A stretch of DNA of 64,000 nt from Panicum virgatum (Eukaryota > Streptophyta > Magnoliopsida > Poales > Poaceae), in contig NC_053141.1 of the NCBI RefSeq assembly GCF_016808335.1, forward strand, positions 23,984,261 to 24,048,260, read 5' to 3'. Below the pieces are notes generated by a model that saw only the letters and a list, made by a program, of their open reading frames with translations, was not told the DNA's origin and made no database searches. Both the position numbers and the translations under genes were made by a program. Positions 22,727 through 34,600 of the stretch are shown here, one piece after another. Each line of letters begins with the position of its first letter. Within the stretch, counting starts at the first letter, position 1.

Positions 22727-24007
22727 GCGCGAGTTAACCCTGGCCGCCCGATCTGGAACCAGCGATCGAGATTAGATCTTAGACCCTTCTAACAACAGCC
22801 CTCGGATCCAGATCCAACGGATCAGATCTGTCCATACCCCTTCGGCCTGGCTGTTTTGCTAAAGAGCACCTAAAGTTTCTGGAAATCAACCCGCAGTCCT
22901 TTCCAGTTCAAAAGTAATTCCAGTTAAGTCCAGTTTTTAACGTTTAGACCCCTAAGCTTTCCAAAAATAGCGCCCACAGTCCAGCCCATGCGTTTTTGCT
23001 TGTTAGCCCCTGGATCTTTTCAGTTTTTGCACCTAAGCCCCTTGTTTTTGCGTAGAAGCCCCTAGAACTCTGTTTTTCTTACAGTTTAGCCCCTAGATTT
23101 TGGTTTGAGCCTAGTTTTCATGTTCTAGCTCCGTTTTAGGTGTTCTTTATGTCCACGCGATCGTTGTAATGCATAGAATAGTCTTAGCTTAGTTTTGTTT
23201 GTTGTTTTTATGTATTGTTATACTGTTTCTTAGCTTTGGCCTTGTTTGCATGTATGTGTATGTGCTGGACCTTGTTTTGGCGTTGCGATCGTGAGTAGAC
23301 ATTGATCCGTCGGAGGAGTACCAGGAGCCATCTTCCGCAAGACACTTTGAGCAGCAGGAGCAGTTTGAGGAAGGCAAGTATAACATGAACATTCCTATCA
23401 CCTTTAAATACATTTTCATACTGCATTTTAATACTGTGTGCCTATAAAGACTTTCCTAGCCACTTTATATCCTTTATATATATATATAAATATATATATA
23501 TAAATATATATATATCCTTTGGGTTGCATTTTGGTTAGTTGTGCTAGGTGCTGCGCTCTCACACATGGTCCTTTTTAATTAAATTGTTAATGGTCTTATG
23601 CAACTTAATTCTGAGCGTTACCCTCTGTGCTCTGTACTTGAGTGGTTTACGTCTCCTTAAAACATGTTTTCTAGAAACTTGGTTTAGGGGGCTCGCACTG
23701 TGTTTTGTGCTAGCCACTCTCCATAAGGACCGTACGTCATTAGAGCAACAACTTGGGACAACCACGCAACCACAAGATTGGAATGGGACGGTCTTGGCTT
23801 ACTAATTAGGTCTTTTTGGTTTGGAGTAACTTACCTGCGGGGCAAGGGTGGTAAGCTTCTATGGCCCTCGTGCTGAGTGGCCTCGTCTGGGACTTTGTGC
23901 TTGACGCCCACTAGACCTGCTCCATCATCGCCGATCCAACCCTTGCGGTTACGCCTTACCAACGAGATTCTTTGAAATGGCCTCGTAGTGAGTTTGCTAG
24001 TCATCTC
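22727..24007 (+). mobile_element. Solo LTR H, second piece
   Basis: Continues H after E and includes the AT-rich TATATATAAATA stretch at 23477-23515. From 22943 on it is the twin of 17361-18427. The minus-strand ORFs near 23189-23426 are the reverse of the LTR text that appears on the plus strand at 6406, 15111 and 19729, and are not genes. Confidence 0.85.
24003..24007. repeat. Target-site duplication of solo LTR D (left, ATCTC)
   Basis: Same five bases as for C; the right copy is at 27465-27469. Confidence 0.9.
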
Positions 24008-27000
24008 TGTAACACCCGGTTTATAAAAGAACATAAACCGAGCAATCATATACGTGCCAGGATCAAGTCACACGTATATACAATAGAATGAACAGTATAT
24101 CACAGCACATATCACGAATAAGACATAATAAATCGAAATACGAATGTTATTTATTACAATAATGACAAAATGTCTGATACAGAGGAAGCGAAGTACAAAT
24201 ATGATAAAACTCTCTGAAGCTGAGCAGGGCGCCACAGGGACGTCGATTGGGAGACGAACGCCTAGAAGTCCTCGTAGTCCTGGTAGCGCTGAGCGAACTC
24301 CCTCGTGTCGGCAGGAACTGAGCAGCAGTAGAGTATCCAAGAGGAAAAAGTAGAGAAGAGGCAAGAGTGAGTACACAACTTGTACTCAACAAGTATAACA
24401 CAAACTATGAGGCTCTAGGTTGTCTGACTGACTGCATTAGCTTTTAAGTCTTGGCAAAATTTTATTAAAACTATTTACTACGAGTTGATGAATTACCATT
24501 AACCCAGTTACATAGTAATTAATCAGAATTAAACATGTTACTACTGAGAACCAAACCAAAACCACCAAGGTAACCCCGAGAGGCACCTCCCTCGTCGGAA
24601 GGAGATAACCCCACTAATGAAAAGGAGGATCTGGGCTGCTCATAACCGTGAGCACGGCTAGTATACCAGTTTTACACTCTGTAGAGGTTGCACATCTTTA
24701 CCCACAAGTCGTGAGCTATGCCAGTTGTTCATCACACTTCCTTAGGTGAGATGGCTAGCGTCTCACTACGAGGCCGTTACAAAGAATCTCGTTGGTAAGG
24801 CGTAACCACGAGAGTTACGTCAGCGATGATGGGGCCCACCTCACGGGGGTACAAGCACAGGTGCACAAACCAAGCACAGACCAGCCGGAGGAGCAGGGGC
24901 CATTGAAGCTTACTACTCTTGCCCCGCAGGTAAGTTACTCCAAACCAAAAAGACCTAATTAGTAAGCCAAGTCTATCCCATTCTAGCCTTGTGGTAGCGC
25001 TGTTGTCCCAAGTTGTCGCTCTATGAACCGGTCCTTATGGAGAGTGGCCAACCAGGCAGTAAGCACCGTGCTGGCCCACTAAACCATGTTTCTACAAAAA
25101 CCATCTTTTAACGAGACGTGAGCCACTCATCCACACAGAGGGCCACTCTCAGAATTAAGTTCAAGTAAACCATTAATCAATTTAATTAAAAAGGACCAGA
25201 ATGTGTTATAGCGCGGCAACCTAGCACAACTAACCAAAATGCAACCCAAAGGTATATATAAAGGATATAAAGTGGCTAGGAAAATCCTTATAGGCATACA
25301 ATATTAAAATGCAGTATGAAATTGTATTTAAAAGTGATAGGTTGTTCATGTTATACTTGCCTTCCTCGTACTGCTCCTGCTACTGCTCAAAGTGGTCAGA
25401 AGACGGCTGCTCCGGGTACTGGTACTGGGGCTCCTCCGGTAGCTCAACGTCTACTCACGAACACATGGCCAAAAACAAGGCACAACAATAAGCATACAAG
25501 CAAACACTAACAAAAGATAAGAAATAGTACATCAATACATAAAATCAGCACACTAAACTAAACTAAAACTATTCTACACGTTACAACGATCGCGTGGACA
25601 TAAAGAACGCTTAACACGGAGCTAAAACGCATAATCTAGGCTAAAAACAAGGTTCAGGGGCTTATTTGTAATAAAAACAGGGTTCCAGGGACTTTTCTGC
25701 TAAAACCGAGGGCCTAAATGTAATTAACCGTTAACTCTAAGGGCTAGCGTGCAAAAACTCAAGGCTTGGACTGCGGCTGCTAAATCTAGAAAGGTCAGGG
25801 GGGTTTTTGGTAAAAACCAGGGCTTAACTGCAATTATTTTTCAAAGGCGGTGGACTGCGGGTTGAATCTACTAAAGTGCAGGGGCTCTTTAACAAAATGG
25901 CCAGGCGAAGGGGTACGCGTGTATCTGATCCGTTGGATTGAGATCCGGCGGCTCAGAACAGACATGGCCGCGATCTAATCTCGCGCCTCTATTTCAGATC
26001 TGACGGCCCAGGTTGAAAGGGGGCGACGGCGGCGGCGCGGGTCGCCGGAGACGGGCTCCCGCGGCGGCGCAGTGCCGGAGAAGGCCGAACACGGCCTTCC
26101 AGGGGCGGATTCGAGCGGGGCCGGGGCCTGGAAGCACCTATGCGGCATGCGTAAGCCACTGGTGGCGTCAGGAGAACGGTTCGAGGCTTCGAGCGTGAAG
26201 CTCGTCGGAGATGGTGGCTCGACGGCGCAGGGCTCGCCGGCGTTTGGTAAACTGGCAAAACTGGGGTCAAAACAAGGGGGTTTTGGGTCGGGCATCTTCA
26301 GTGTACCCAGGCGAACGTGACTGGGTCCACGGCAAGACACACTCGGGCTCGGGTTATGGGTGCGGCGGAGCAGGCGGCTAGACTCGTCGGAGTGCGGCGG
26401 TCTGGGTCCACGGAATGGCCTACGGGCCCTGGAATCTAGCGCAATCTAGCGAGGGAGGGTTTGGCGTGCTCACCGTGGGACGGGGTCGAAGAGAGGGCCG
26501 GCGCAGTGGTGGAATTCCGGTGGCGCAGGCGCTGAACGACAGAGTTTGCCACGCGAATTCCCGTGCGCAGCGGGGCCAGGGAGGAAGAGCTTGGCGAGGA
26601 CCGTGGCCTCCGTGTGAAGCTCCCCCGGTGGCTTGCTGTGGTGGGGAACGTCGGGAGCACCGGAAACGCGGCGGCGCAGGCTTCTGCTCCGACGTGGAGG
26701 TAGCGGGGCGGCTGTGTAGCTAGGGTTTGGGTGGCGCTGGAGAAGGAGACGAGGTGCAGGGGGGAGCGGGCGATACTTATAGGGCGGCGGAGTGCATTGG
26801 CGTGCGCGCCTGGGGTGGGAAGGCCGACGAAATCCGCGGCGAGGATCACGGCCGCGTGGCGGGTCTGTTGCGCCGTGGAGGGGAAGGAGCTGCCAAGCGG
26901 GGCCCACGGGTCAGCGGGCGAAGCGCGCACGGCACGGGCGGAAACGCTGGCGCGCTGGGGTTCGAGCGGCTGCAGTGGGGGGGAGCGGGGGCGTTCGCTG

Positions 27001-27464
27001 GGTTTCTGGGCCGAGCTGGGCCGAAGACTGCGCGAGGGCTGGGACGCGCGCTGGGCTGCGGAGTGTGGGCCGCAGGGGAGAGAGGGAGTGGCTGGGCCGC
27101 GTGGGGGGGGGTGAATGGGCCGCCCGGTTTGGGGTGGGAAAAGGAGAGTGGGCCAGTGCGGGGTGCTGGGTTGAGGCTGTGGGGGTTTTTGGGCTCTTTT
27201 TCTATTTCTTCTCCTCTTCTATTTCTAATTCAAACCAACTATTTGAATTCAAACAAAACTTTGAATTCCACAACCTTAAGCACTCAAGCAAAATAAAAGC
27301 TCCAGCATGAATGCAACACTAAAAGTAAACCTATGATAAAATTTTAATTACTTATAGAACAAAAATTTAGATTAAATGCAAGTCTAACACAATAAACCTT
27401 AGAAATTTAAATAAAGCCAATTAAATTTATTAATAAATGATGAAATTTAAATTAGGGTGTTACA
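24008..27464 (-). mobile_element. Solo LTR D of family T
   Basis: 3,457 bp, TGTAACACCCGG to GGGTGTTACA, with ATCTC on both sides. Minus orientation inside plus-oriented H. Minus-strand CTATAAG at 26776-26782. Nearly identical to C, including private features of the core, so C and D descend from one insertion. Confidence 0.92.
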
Positions 27465-28210
27465 ATCTCACCTACGGAAGTGTGATGAACAACTAGCGTA
27501 GCTCACGACTTGTGGGTAAAGATGTGCAACCTCTGCAGAGTGTAAAACTGGTATACTAGCCATGCTCACAGTCATGAGCGGCCCGGATCCTCCTTTTGAT
27601 TAGTGGGGTTATCTTCCTTTGATTAGGGGGGGCTCCCCGGGTGGTTTGGTTTGGTTTGGTTCTCAGTAGTTCATAATTAATTTTGATTAATCCTATGTAA
27701 CTGGGTTTATGGTAATTCACCAACTTGTAGTAAATAGTTGTAATAAAATTTTGCCAAGACTTAAAAGCTAATGCAGTCGAGTTAGCCAACCTTAGAGCCT
27801 CATAGTTTGTGTTATACATGTTGAGTACAAGTTGTGTACTCACACTTGCCTCCTCCACTCTTTTCCTCTTGTTCTTTTTGGGGATACCCTACTGCTGCTC
27901 AGTTCCTGGCGACGCGGAGGAGTTCACCCAGAGCTACCAGGAGTACGAGGACTTCTAGGCGGTCGTCTCCCAGTCGACGTCCCTGTGGCGCCCAGCTTCC
28001 GAGAGTTCCGTACCTGTTTTACGCTTCCACATACTTTGTATCAGACATTTTGTCATTTATGTAATAAATAACTTTCGTACTCGCTTTATTATATCTTTTT
28101 ACGTGATATGTGCTATGATATACTGTTCATTCTGTTGTATATTTGTGTGACTTGATCCTAGCACATATATGATTGCTCGGTTTATGTCCTTTTGTAAACC
28201 AAATGTTACA
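27465..28210 (+). mobile_element. Solo LTR H, third piece (3' end)
   Basis: After the right ATCTC the host LTR runs to its 3' end at 28210. The stretch 27790-28070 is present here but missing from the H' copy. Confidence 0.85.
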
Positions 28211-28215
28211 CAGGG
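28211..28215. repeat. Target-site duplication of solo LTR H (right, CAGGG)
   Basis: Second copy of CAGGG (first at 2152-2156). Confidence 0.9.
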
Positions 28216-28251
28216 ACACAACATACAAAATTGAGCTAAAACGGGAGATAT

Positions 28252-28686
28252 CCCAGGCCAGCCGGCCTAGGCTAGGCCGGCCGGCCTACCTCTGAGCAAT
28301 CTCACCATGCAACTCCTCAGAGATGGACTTGAACGAGGTATCAAGCAAGGATCAAGTGCTTGATACGATTACAATCAATCAAGATCGAAAGGCATGAACC
28401 AAGTCTATTCGGGTCAACAATCAGTGACAAACCACTCAACCAAGGCCCCAACCGACTTGAGGAGCATCACAATACCCTGGATCAATGTGGCACGATAACG
28501 GAGGGCCGAGATGTGCCAGATCTAGGCCGGCCGGCCTAGGTGAGGCCGGCCGGCCTAAGAGTCATGTGGAAAACACAGATCAGCTCACAGCCGACTCCAG
28601 TAGAGAATCCAAGCCACCCAGAGGAAGGTCGGTGCCAGATGGCATGATCCCCAGGCCAGCCGGCCCAGGGGAGGCCGACCGGCCCC
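28252..28686. repeat. Three copies of a GGCCGGCC palindromic repeat
   Basis: Units at 28252-28290, 28520-28560 and 28650-28686 share the plan CCAGGCC(A/G)GCCGGCC, a spacer, then AGGCCG(G/A)CCGGCC. Each can fold on itself. All lie upstream of the TATA box of the Athila-type LTR. A related motif sits in E at 4939-4977. Confidence 0.7.
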
Positions 28687-28784
28687 ACATGGCATCCTCT
28701 GGGGCTCCCCCTTGGTGTGGAAGTTAAGCTTAACCGTCTTACCGGCTTACAACCGACGCCACTCTCTAAACCGACCTCAAAGCA

Positions 28785-28794
28785 CTATAAATAG
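28785..28794 (+). promoter_or_regulatory. TATA box of the Athila-type LTR
   Basis: CTATAAATAG, a near-perfect plant TATA box, about 235 bp before the LTR end. Confidence 0.65.
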
Positions 28795-29027
28795 GGCTCG
28801 CTCTCTCACTTGTAACACCTCAAAGAATAGTAAGTTATCTGGAGTTAGGCCCTCTTCCCTCTTACCTTTTCTCTTTTGGTGTGTCCGGTTAAGTAGCTCT
28901 AGATTTGGTTGCAGCTTTACTGTTCCTTGGATTCGATATCCCAGGTATACTCCCTCGTGAAGGCTACATCGGTCTCTGTACGCTTGCGGAGTAATTAGTT
29001 TAGGCTAATGAGTGCCAACAAGCTTCC

Positions 29028-29047
29028 TGGTGCCATTGCCGGGGAAC
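29028..29047 (+). promoter_or_regulatory. Primer-binding site of the Athila-type element (tRNA-Asp-like)
   Basis: TGGTGCCATTGCCGGGGAAC. Athila elements usually have TGGCGCCGTTGCCGGGGA, complementary to tRNA-Asp. This copy differs by one C to T and one G to A, as expected from decay. Confidence 0.75.
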
Positions 29048-29101
29048 GATAGCAACACGAGATTTAGAGTTAGTTAGCCGTACGACTTTCCATTTTATCC
29101 C

Positions 29102-29732
29102 ATGGAGTTTTCTCCTAGTTATCCGGTAGATCCATCTAGTGAGTATTTGGAACCACCACCATCCTGCCATCCCATACTATCCGATGGTTACAAGATCCAT
29201 CCCAGTCTCGTAGCCATGGTTCGCACTCAGTCCTTCTCTGGTAGAGAGGACGAATGCCCCTATGCTCACTTGCAGGTCTTTGAAGAGAATTGTCCTCTTC
29301 TGATTATACCCGGTATGACTCAACACACCCTACGATGGAAGCTATTCCCATTCTCTCTGACGGGAGGAGCAAGACTTTGGTACAACCGGACTGCAAGAGG
29401 AGTTGGAGGAGATTGGATACAACTAAAGGACGAGTTATGTTTGTTCTTCTATCCTATCTCCAAGGTGATTGCTCATCGAAATCAACTAATGACATTCGAG
29501 CAAGGAGATGAGTCACTTGGAGTAGCGTGGGCTAGATTCAAGCATATGATAGAATCCGAGCCACCACATCAAATCCCGGAGGAAATACTGATGCAACATT
29601 TCATCTACGGTCTCTAGACGGAGAGTGCACATTTCCTGAATGTGTCCTCCGAGGGGTCAGTCATGTATAAAATAGTGGCTGAACTAAGGAGTCTATTAAA
29701 AATGGTCCTAAACAGCACCGAGTATACCGTCA
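29102..29732 (+). pseudogene. gag: Athila-type gag, N-terminal part, truncated
   Basis: ATG at 29102 lies 54 bp after the primer site. The frame runs 171 codons to TAG at 29615-29617 and continues past it to 29732, where LTR F cuts it. The Gag core is recognisable (LFPFSLTGGARLWYN, FKHMIESEPPHQIPEEIL). About 210 residues are present. Athila Gag is normally far longer, and the sequence that resumes at 54508 already leads into protease, so much of the C-terminal Gag is missing. Gag would package genomic RNA in cytoplasmic particles; this copy is dead. Confidence 0.8.
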
Positions 29733-31631
29733 TGTAACACCCGGTTTATAAAAGAACATAAACCGAGCAATCATATACGTGCCAGGATCAAGTCACACGT
29801 ATATGCAACAGAACGAACAGTATATCATAGCACATATCACGTAAAAAGATATAATAAAGCGAATACGAATTGTTATTTATTACATTAATGACAAAAATGT
29901 CTGATACAGCGGAAAGGAAGTACAAATACGATAAAGACTCTCCGAAGCTGAAGCAGGGCGCCACAGGGACGTCGACTGGGAGACGAATGCCTAGAAGTCC
30001 TCGTAGTCCTGGTAGCGCTGAGCGAACTCCCTCGCGTCGGCAGGAACTGAGCAGCAGTAGAGGATCCAAGAGGAAAAAGTAGAGAAGAGGCAAGGGTGAG
30101 TACACAACTTGTACTCAACAAGTATAACACAAACTATGAGGCTCTAAGTAAGGCGAGCTCCCGCGGCGGCGGCTCACCGGACTTAGCCAATCTTGGCCGT
30201 CCGGGGGTCAAATCGAGTGGGCTTTGGCCTGGGATGGAGTACGCGGCACGCGTAATCCACCTGGGCCTCGTGCGCGGGGCGGGGAAGCTTTGGGTGGCGT
30301 GTGCGGCGCTGGTGGCGGTTCTACGCGGCGGCGCTCACCGGAGTAAGGCGTCCCGGCCTCGGTTTGAGGCTACGGTTTGCGGAATCTAGCACAACAGGGC
30401 AGAGAGGTCATAGATATGCTCACCGAGCACTGAATTGGCTGAGGACATGGCGTAGCAGGGCTGGCGTCGGGGTCGCGCGGCGGTGCAGAGGCAGTGCTCG
30501 CGGACGGGGTCGTCGCGGCGGGACTCCTGGTTCCTGGATCCGATGGTTCGACCCGTGAAGCTCCTACGGGGATGCTAGAGGGGTCAGGGGGCTTCGAAGT
30601 CGCCGGCGGCGAGGAATACGCAGGGGCGGCGGTGCTCACCGGAGGCGGGTCCGGGTGGAAATTCGACGCGCACATGGGTCGGGATCGGAGGTGAGGGCTT
30701 AGGGGCGCTTCCAGGTGCCGAGTCAAAGCCGGACAGAGGTTGGGGGAGGCTGGGATGTCGCGGGGCGGTGTGGCCACGTCGGCGCGGTGCTCTGTGCCGG
30801 GCGGAGCGAGGCGGGGCGATGCGCTAGGGTTAGGATTGCGGCGCGTGGGTGGATGTGGGGTGCTGGGGAGGGCTAGGGGCCAATTATAGGGGGAGCGCCG
30901 GACATCTCGGCGAGGGAGCAGGGATGGAAGGCCACGGGGATCACGGCGGGCTCTGCGGCTAGGCCGTTCCGCGGGCGCGTCACGGAGGGGAAGAAACTGA
31001 CCGGTGGGGTCAGGCTGCCAGTGAGGGGGCGGGGCGCGGCTGAGCGGCAACGCGAGCGGGAGAGCGGCTCACTGCGGCTGCCAGGTGGGCCAATGACGGT
31101 CGGGGTCCACGCGCCAGGCGGTAGGAGGCGGGAGGCTGGACCGGTGTGCGGGTGAGTGAGCACGCGGTAGAGCGGAGGTGGCGAGCTGGGCCGAGCCGCT
31201 GACTGAGCTGTGAGCGGGGCAGGCCGGGGTGCGGAGGGAGGCCGAGCGGCCTGGCCCAACAGAGAGGGAGCGTGGGTGTGGATTGGGCCTCGCGGGAAGA
31301 GAGTGGGTTGGGCCGAGAAGGAAGCGGGTTGGGCTGGGGTTTGGCAGCTTGGGCCGGGCTGGTTTTCCATTTATCTGGGTTTTTCTCTTTTCTATTTCTA
31401 AATCAAACAAAGTTTGAATCCAAATACAAATTTGAATTCAAACCACACTCAAATAATTGAAACTATGCACCAGCATGAATGCAACAACAAATTTTTAAAC
31501 TTATGGTAAATTTTAATTACTTGAGGAACAAAATTAGATTAAATGCAAGTCTAACACAATAAACCTTAGGAAATTAAATAAAGCCAATTAAATTTATTAA
31601 TAAATGCTGAAATTTAAACTAGGGTGATACA
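29733..31631 (-). mobile_element. LTR F, 3' LTR of element 2, with internal deletion
   Basis: Starts TGTAACACCCGGTTTATAAAAG and ends GGGTGATACA (one change from GGGTGTTACA). It is 1,899 bp long: compared with G, about 1.6 kb is missing at ~30149 (CTCTAAG|TAAGGCGAGCTCCCGCGG). The parts left and right of the gap closely match G. Confidence 0.88.
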
Positions 31632-31650
31632 GACCCTACCCCCTTAAAGA
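31632..31650 (-). promoter_or_regulatory. Polypurine tract of element 2
   Basis: Minus strand AAGGGGGTAGGGTC directly before LTR F, as in element 1. Confidence 0.8.
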
Positions 31651-31667
31651 AATCTCATCCCCGAGAT

Positions 31668-34600
31668 TTAGCTGGGCTGGCTAGCAAAGAGATCTGGATA
31701 TGTCTTCTTCAGCTCATCTTCTCGCTCCCATGTAGCCTCAGCTTCAATGTGGTGACTCCACTGAACTCGGCACATCTTGATGCGCTTGTTCCGAGTAACC
31801 CTTTCTGATGTCTCCAGAATCTTCACCGGATGCTCAGTATAAGTCAGATCTTCCTGCACATCTACTCCATCCAGTGGTGCCTGCTCCTCGGGTACTCGCA
31901 GACACCTCTTCAGCTGAGATATATGGAAGACATCATGAACTCCTGAGAGGCTGAGAGGTAACTCCAGGCGATAAGCAACTTCGCCTTTCTGCTCTAGCAC
32001 CTTGAATGGACCAACATACCGAGGTGCTAACTTCCCCTTGACATTAAACCTGCGGATTCCTCTCATCGGAGACACCTTCAGGTACACATAGTCACCAACA
32101 TTGAAAGTCAGGTCTCTCCGTTTGCCATCAGAATAGCTCTTCTGTCTGCTCTGTGCAATCCTCAGATTTTCTCGCACAGCCTGAACCATCTGCTCTGCAT
32201 CATCTATGATCTCAGGGCCAAAGAGCTGCTTCTCACCAATCTGATCCCAATAGAGAGGAGTCCTGCACTTTCTGCCATACAATGCCTCAAAGGGGGACTT
32301 CTTCAGACTGGCCTGATAGCTGTTGTTATATGAGAACTCAGCATAAGACAAGCACTTATCCCAACTAGTACCATACTGAATAGCACAAGCTCTCAGCATA
32401 TCCTCCAACACTTTTTTGGTTCTCTCTGTCTGCCCATCTGTCTGAGGGTGATAAGCCGTACTGAATCGCAGCTTCGTATCCAACGAATCATGGAGCTGCT
32501 CCCAGAACCGAGAAGTGAACTGAGACCCTCTGTCAGATATGATCTTCTTGGGCACACCATGCAAGCAGACAATCCGAGAGATGTACAACTCTGCAAGTCT
32601 AGCACCGGAGTAAGTAGTGTTCACTGGAATGAAGTGAGCAACCTTCGTCAAACGATCCACTAATACCCAAATGGAGTTGTACCCTTTCTGAGTACGAGGC
32701 AATCCAACAATGAAGTCCATAGTAATTTCCTCCCATTTCCACTCTGGAATCTTCAAAGGCTGTAACAGACCTGCTGGCCTCTGATGCTCAGCCTTGACAC
32801 GCTGACAGGTGTCACAAATAGCCACGTACTCTGCCACTGAACGCTTCATCCCATACCACCAGAAATGTTCCTTCAGATCATAATACATCTTTGTGCTGCC
32901 CGGATGAATAGAGTAAGCTGTATCGTGGGCCTCACTCAGAATCAACTTCCGGAGATCCTTCACATCTGGCACACAGATTTGGTTCTTGTACCACAAAGTA
33001 CCCTGATCATCTTCTCTGAAATGAGGGGCCTTGCCCTTCTTGAGCAACTCACGAATCTCCTGCAGCTTCTCATCATCCTTCTGATGCTGCTTGATCTCTG
33101 CCTCTAGAGTCGGTACTGCCTCGAATGCTGCACTAGAAGTATGATGCAAGAAGCCCAGACTCAACTGCTCGAACTCCTCACATAACTCTGGAGGCATTTG
33201 GAAAGCCACGGCCATGTTGACATAGCTTCTTCTGCTCAGAGCATCTGCTACAACATTGGCATTGCCCGGATGATAGTGAATCTCCAGGTCATAATCCTTG
33301 ACCAACTCTAGCCATCTTCTCTGCCGCATGTTGAGCTCATTCTGCGTGAAAATGTACTTGAGGCTCTTGTGATCAGTATAGATATCACAACGCTGCCCAT
33401 ACAAGTAGTGCCTCCAAATCTTCAGAGCATGCACAACTGCGGCTAACTCAAGATCATGAGTGGGATAATTCAGCTCATGCCGACGTAACTGCCGTGAAGC
33501 ATAAGCAATCACTCTGCCCTCCTGCATCAGAACACACCCAAGACCATCCTTCGAAGCATCACAATATACCGTGAACCTCTTGGTCTGGTCTGGCAGAGTC
33601 AGGACTGGCGCCGTAGTCAACCTCTTCTTCAACTCATCAAAGGCCCTCTGACGCTCATCAGTCCACACGAAAGCCACATTCTTCTCTAGCAAGGAAGTGA
33701 AAGGCTTCGCGATCTTGGAGAAATTCTCAATGAACCTCCGATAATATCCAGCTAAGCCCAAGAATGACCTGACTTCCTTTACTGTCTGCGGTATCTCCCA
33801 CTCTAGCACATCCTTCACCTTGCTCGGATCAACAGCAATGCCTCCTTGTGAGATAACATGACCGAGGAATGGAACCTCGTCAATCCAGAACTCGCACTTG
33901 CTGAACTTGGCATACAGCTGATGCTCTCTCAATCTCTGCAATACAAGTCTCAGATGCTCCTCATGCTCTTCTTCTGTCTTGGAAAAGATCAGAATATCAT
34001 CAATGAAAATCACCACAAAGACATCCAGATAATCCATGAAGACCATGTTCATCAGATGCATGAAGTAAGCCGGGGCATTAGTCAAGCCGGAGGACATGAC
34101 CGTATACTCATATAGCCTGTACTTGCAGGTGAATGCCGTCTTCGGAATATCCCCAGGACGGATCCTCAGCTGAAAATAAGCCGATCGAAGATCGATCTTC
34201 GAGAATATACGAGCACCTCGAAGCAGATCGAAGAGATCCTCAATACGGGGCAGTGGATGCTTGTTCTTGATAGTAACTGCATTCAGCTCCCGATAATCCA
34301 CACACATCCTCTTCGAGCCATCCTTCTTATCTACCAGCAACAATGGAAAAGCCCAAGGAGAGAAGCTGCGACGGATATAGCCCTTGGCTAGCAACTCATC
34401 AATAGTTTTCTTGACCTCTTCATGCTCTATAGGTGCCATACGGTAGGGCCGCTTTGCAATAGGAGCTGTGCCAGGCAAGAGATCAATACAAAACTCAATG
34501 GCGCGTTCAGGTGGCATACCTGGCAAATCATCCGGAAAGACATCCGGGAATTCAGACACCACGCGAATACCGTTCGTGGGGCTAGCCTCCATCTGATGAA

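Larger units (their letters stand above)
2157..28210 (+). mobile_element. Solo LTR H of family T, split by nested insertions
   Basis: A plus-strand family-T LTR starts TGTAACACCCTAATTTAAATT at 2157 and ends AAATGTTACA at 28210, flanked by CAGGG on both sides. No internal region, primer site or second LTR belongs to it, so it is a solo LTR, the usual product of recombination between the two LTRs of one element. Its own sequence lies in three pieces: 2157-3961, 22722-24007 and 27465-28210, together about 3.83 kb. It is interrupted first by E (TSD CCCGC) and, further right, by D (TSD ATCTC). Its last bases have drifted (AAATGTTACA instead of GGGTGTTACA), which fits an old insertion. Confidence 0.88.
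28216..29020 (+). mobile_element. Athila-type 5' LTR, right piece
   Basis: Continues the sequence cut at 2156. It carries three GGCCGGCC-rich repeats (28252-28290, 28520-28560, 28650-28686), a CTATAAATAG box at 28785-28794, and ends near GTGCCAACA at 29020, eight bases before the primer site. The LTR end is inferred from the CA dinucleotide and the primer-site spacing. Confidence 0.65.

Noticed and set aside
28252..28690. GGCCGGCC repeats as a CRISPR-like array
   Set aside because: Only three imperfect, unevenly spaced, self-palindromic units in a eukaryotic retrotransposon LTR. No spacers of regular length and no associated genes.
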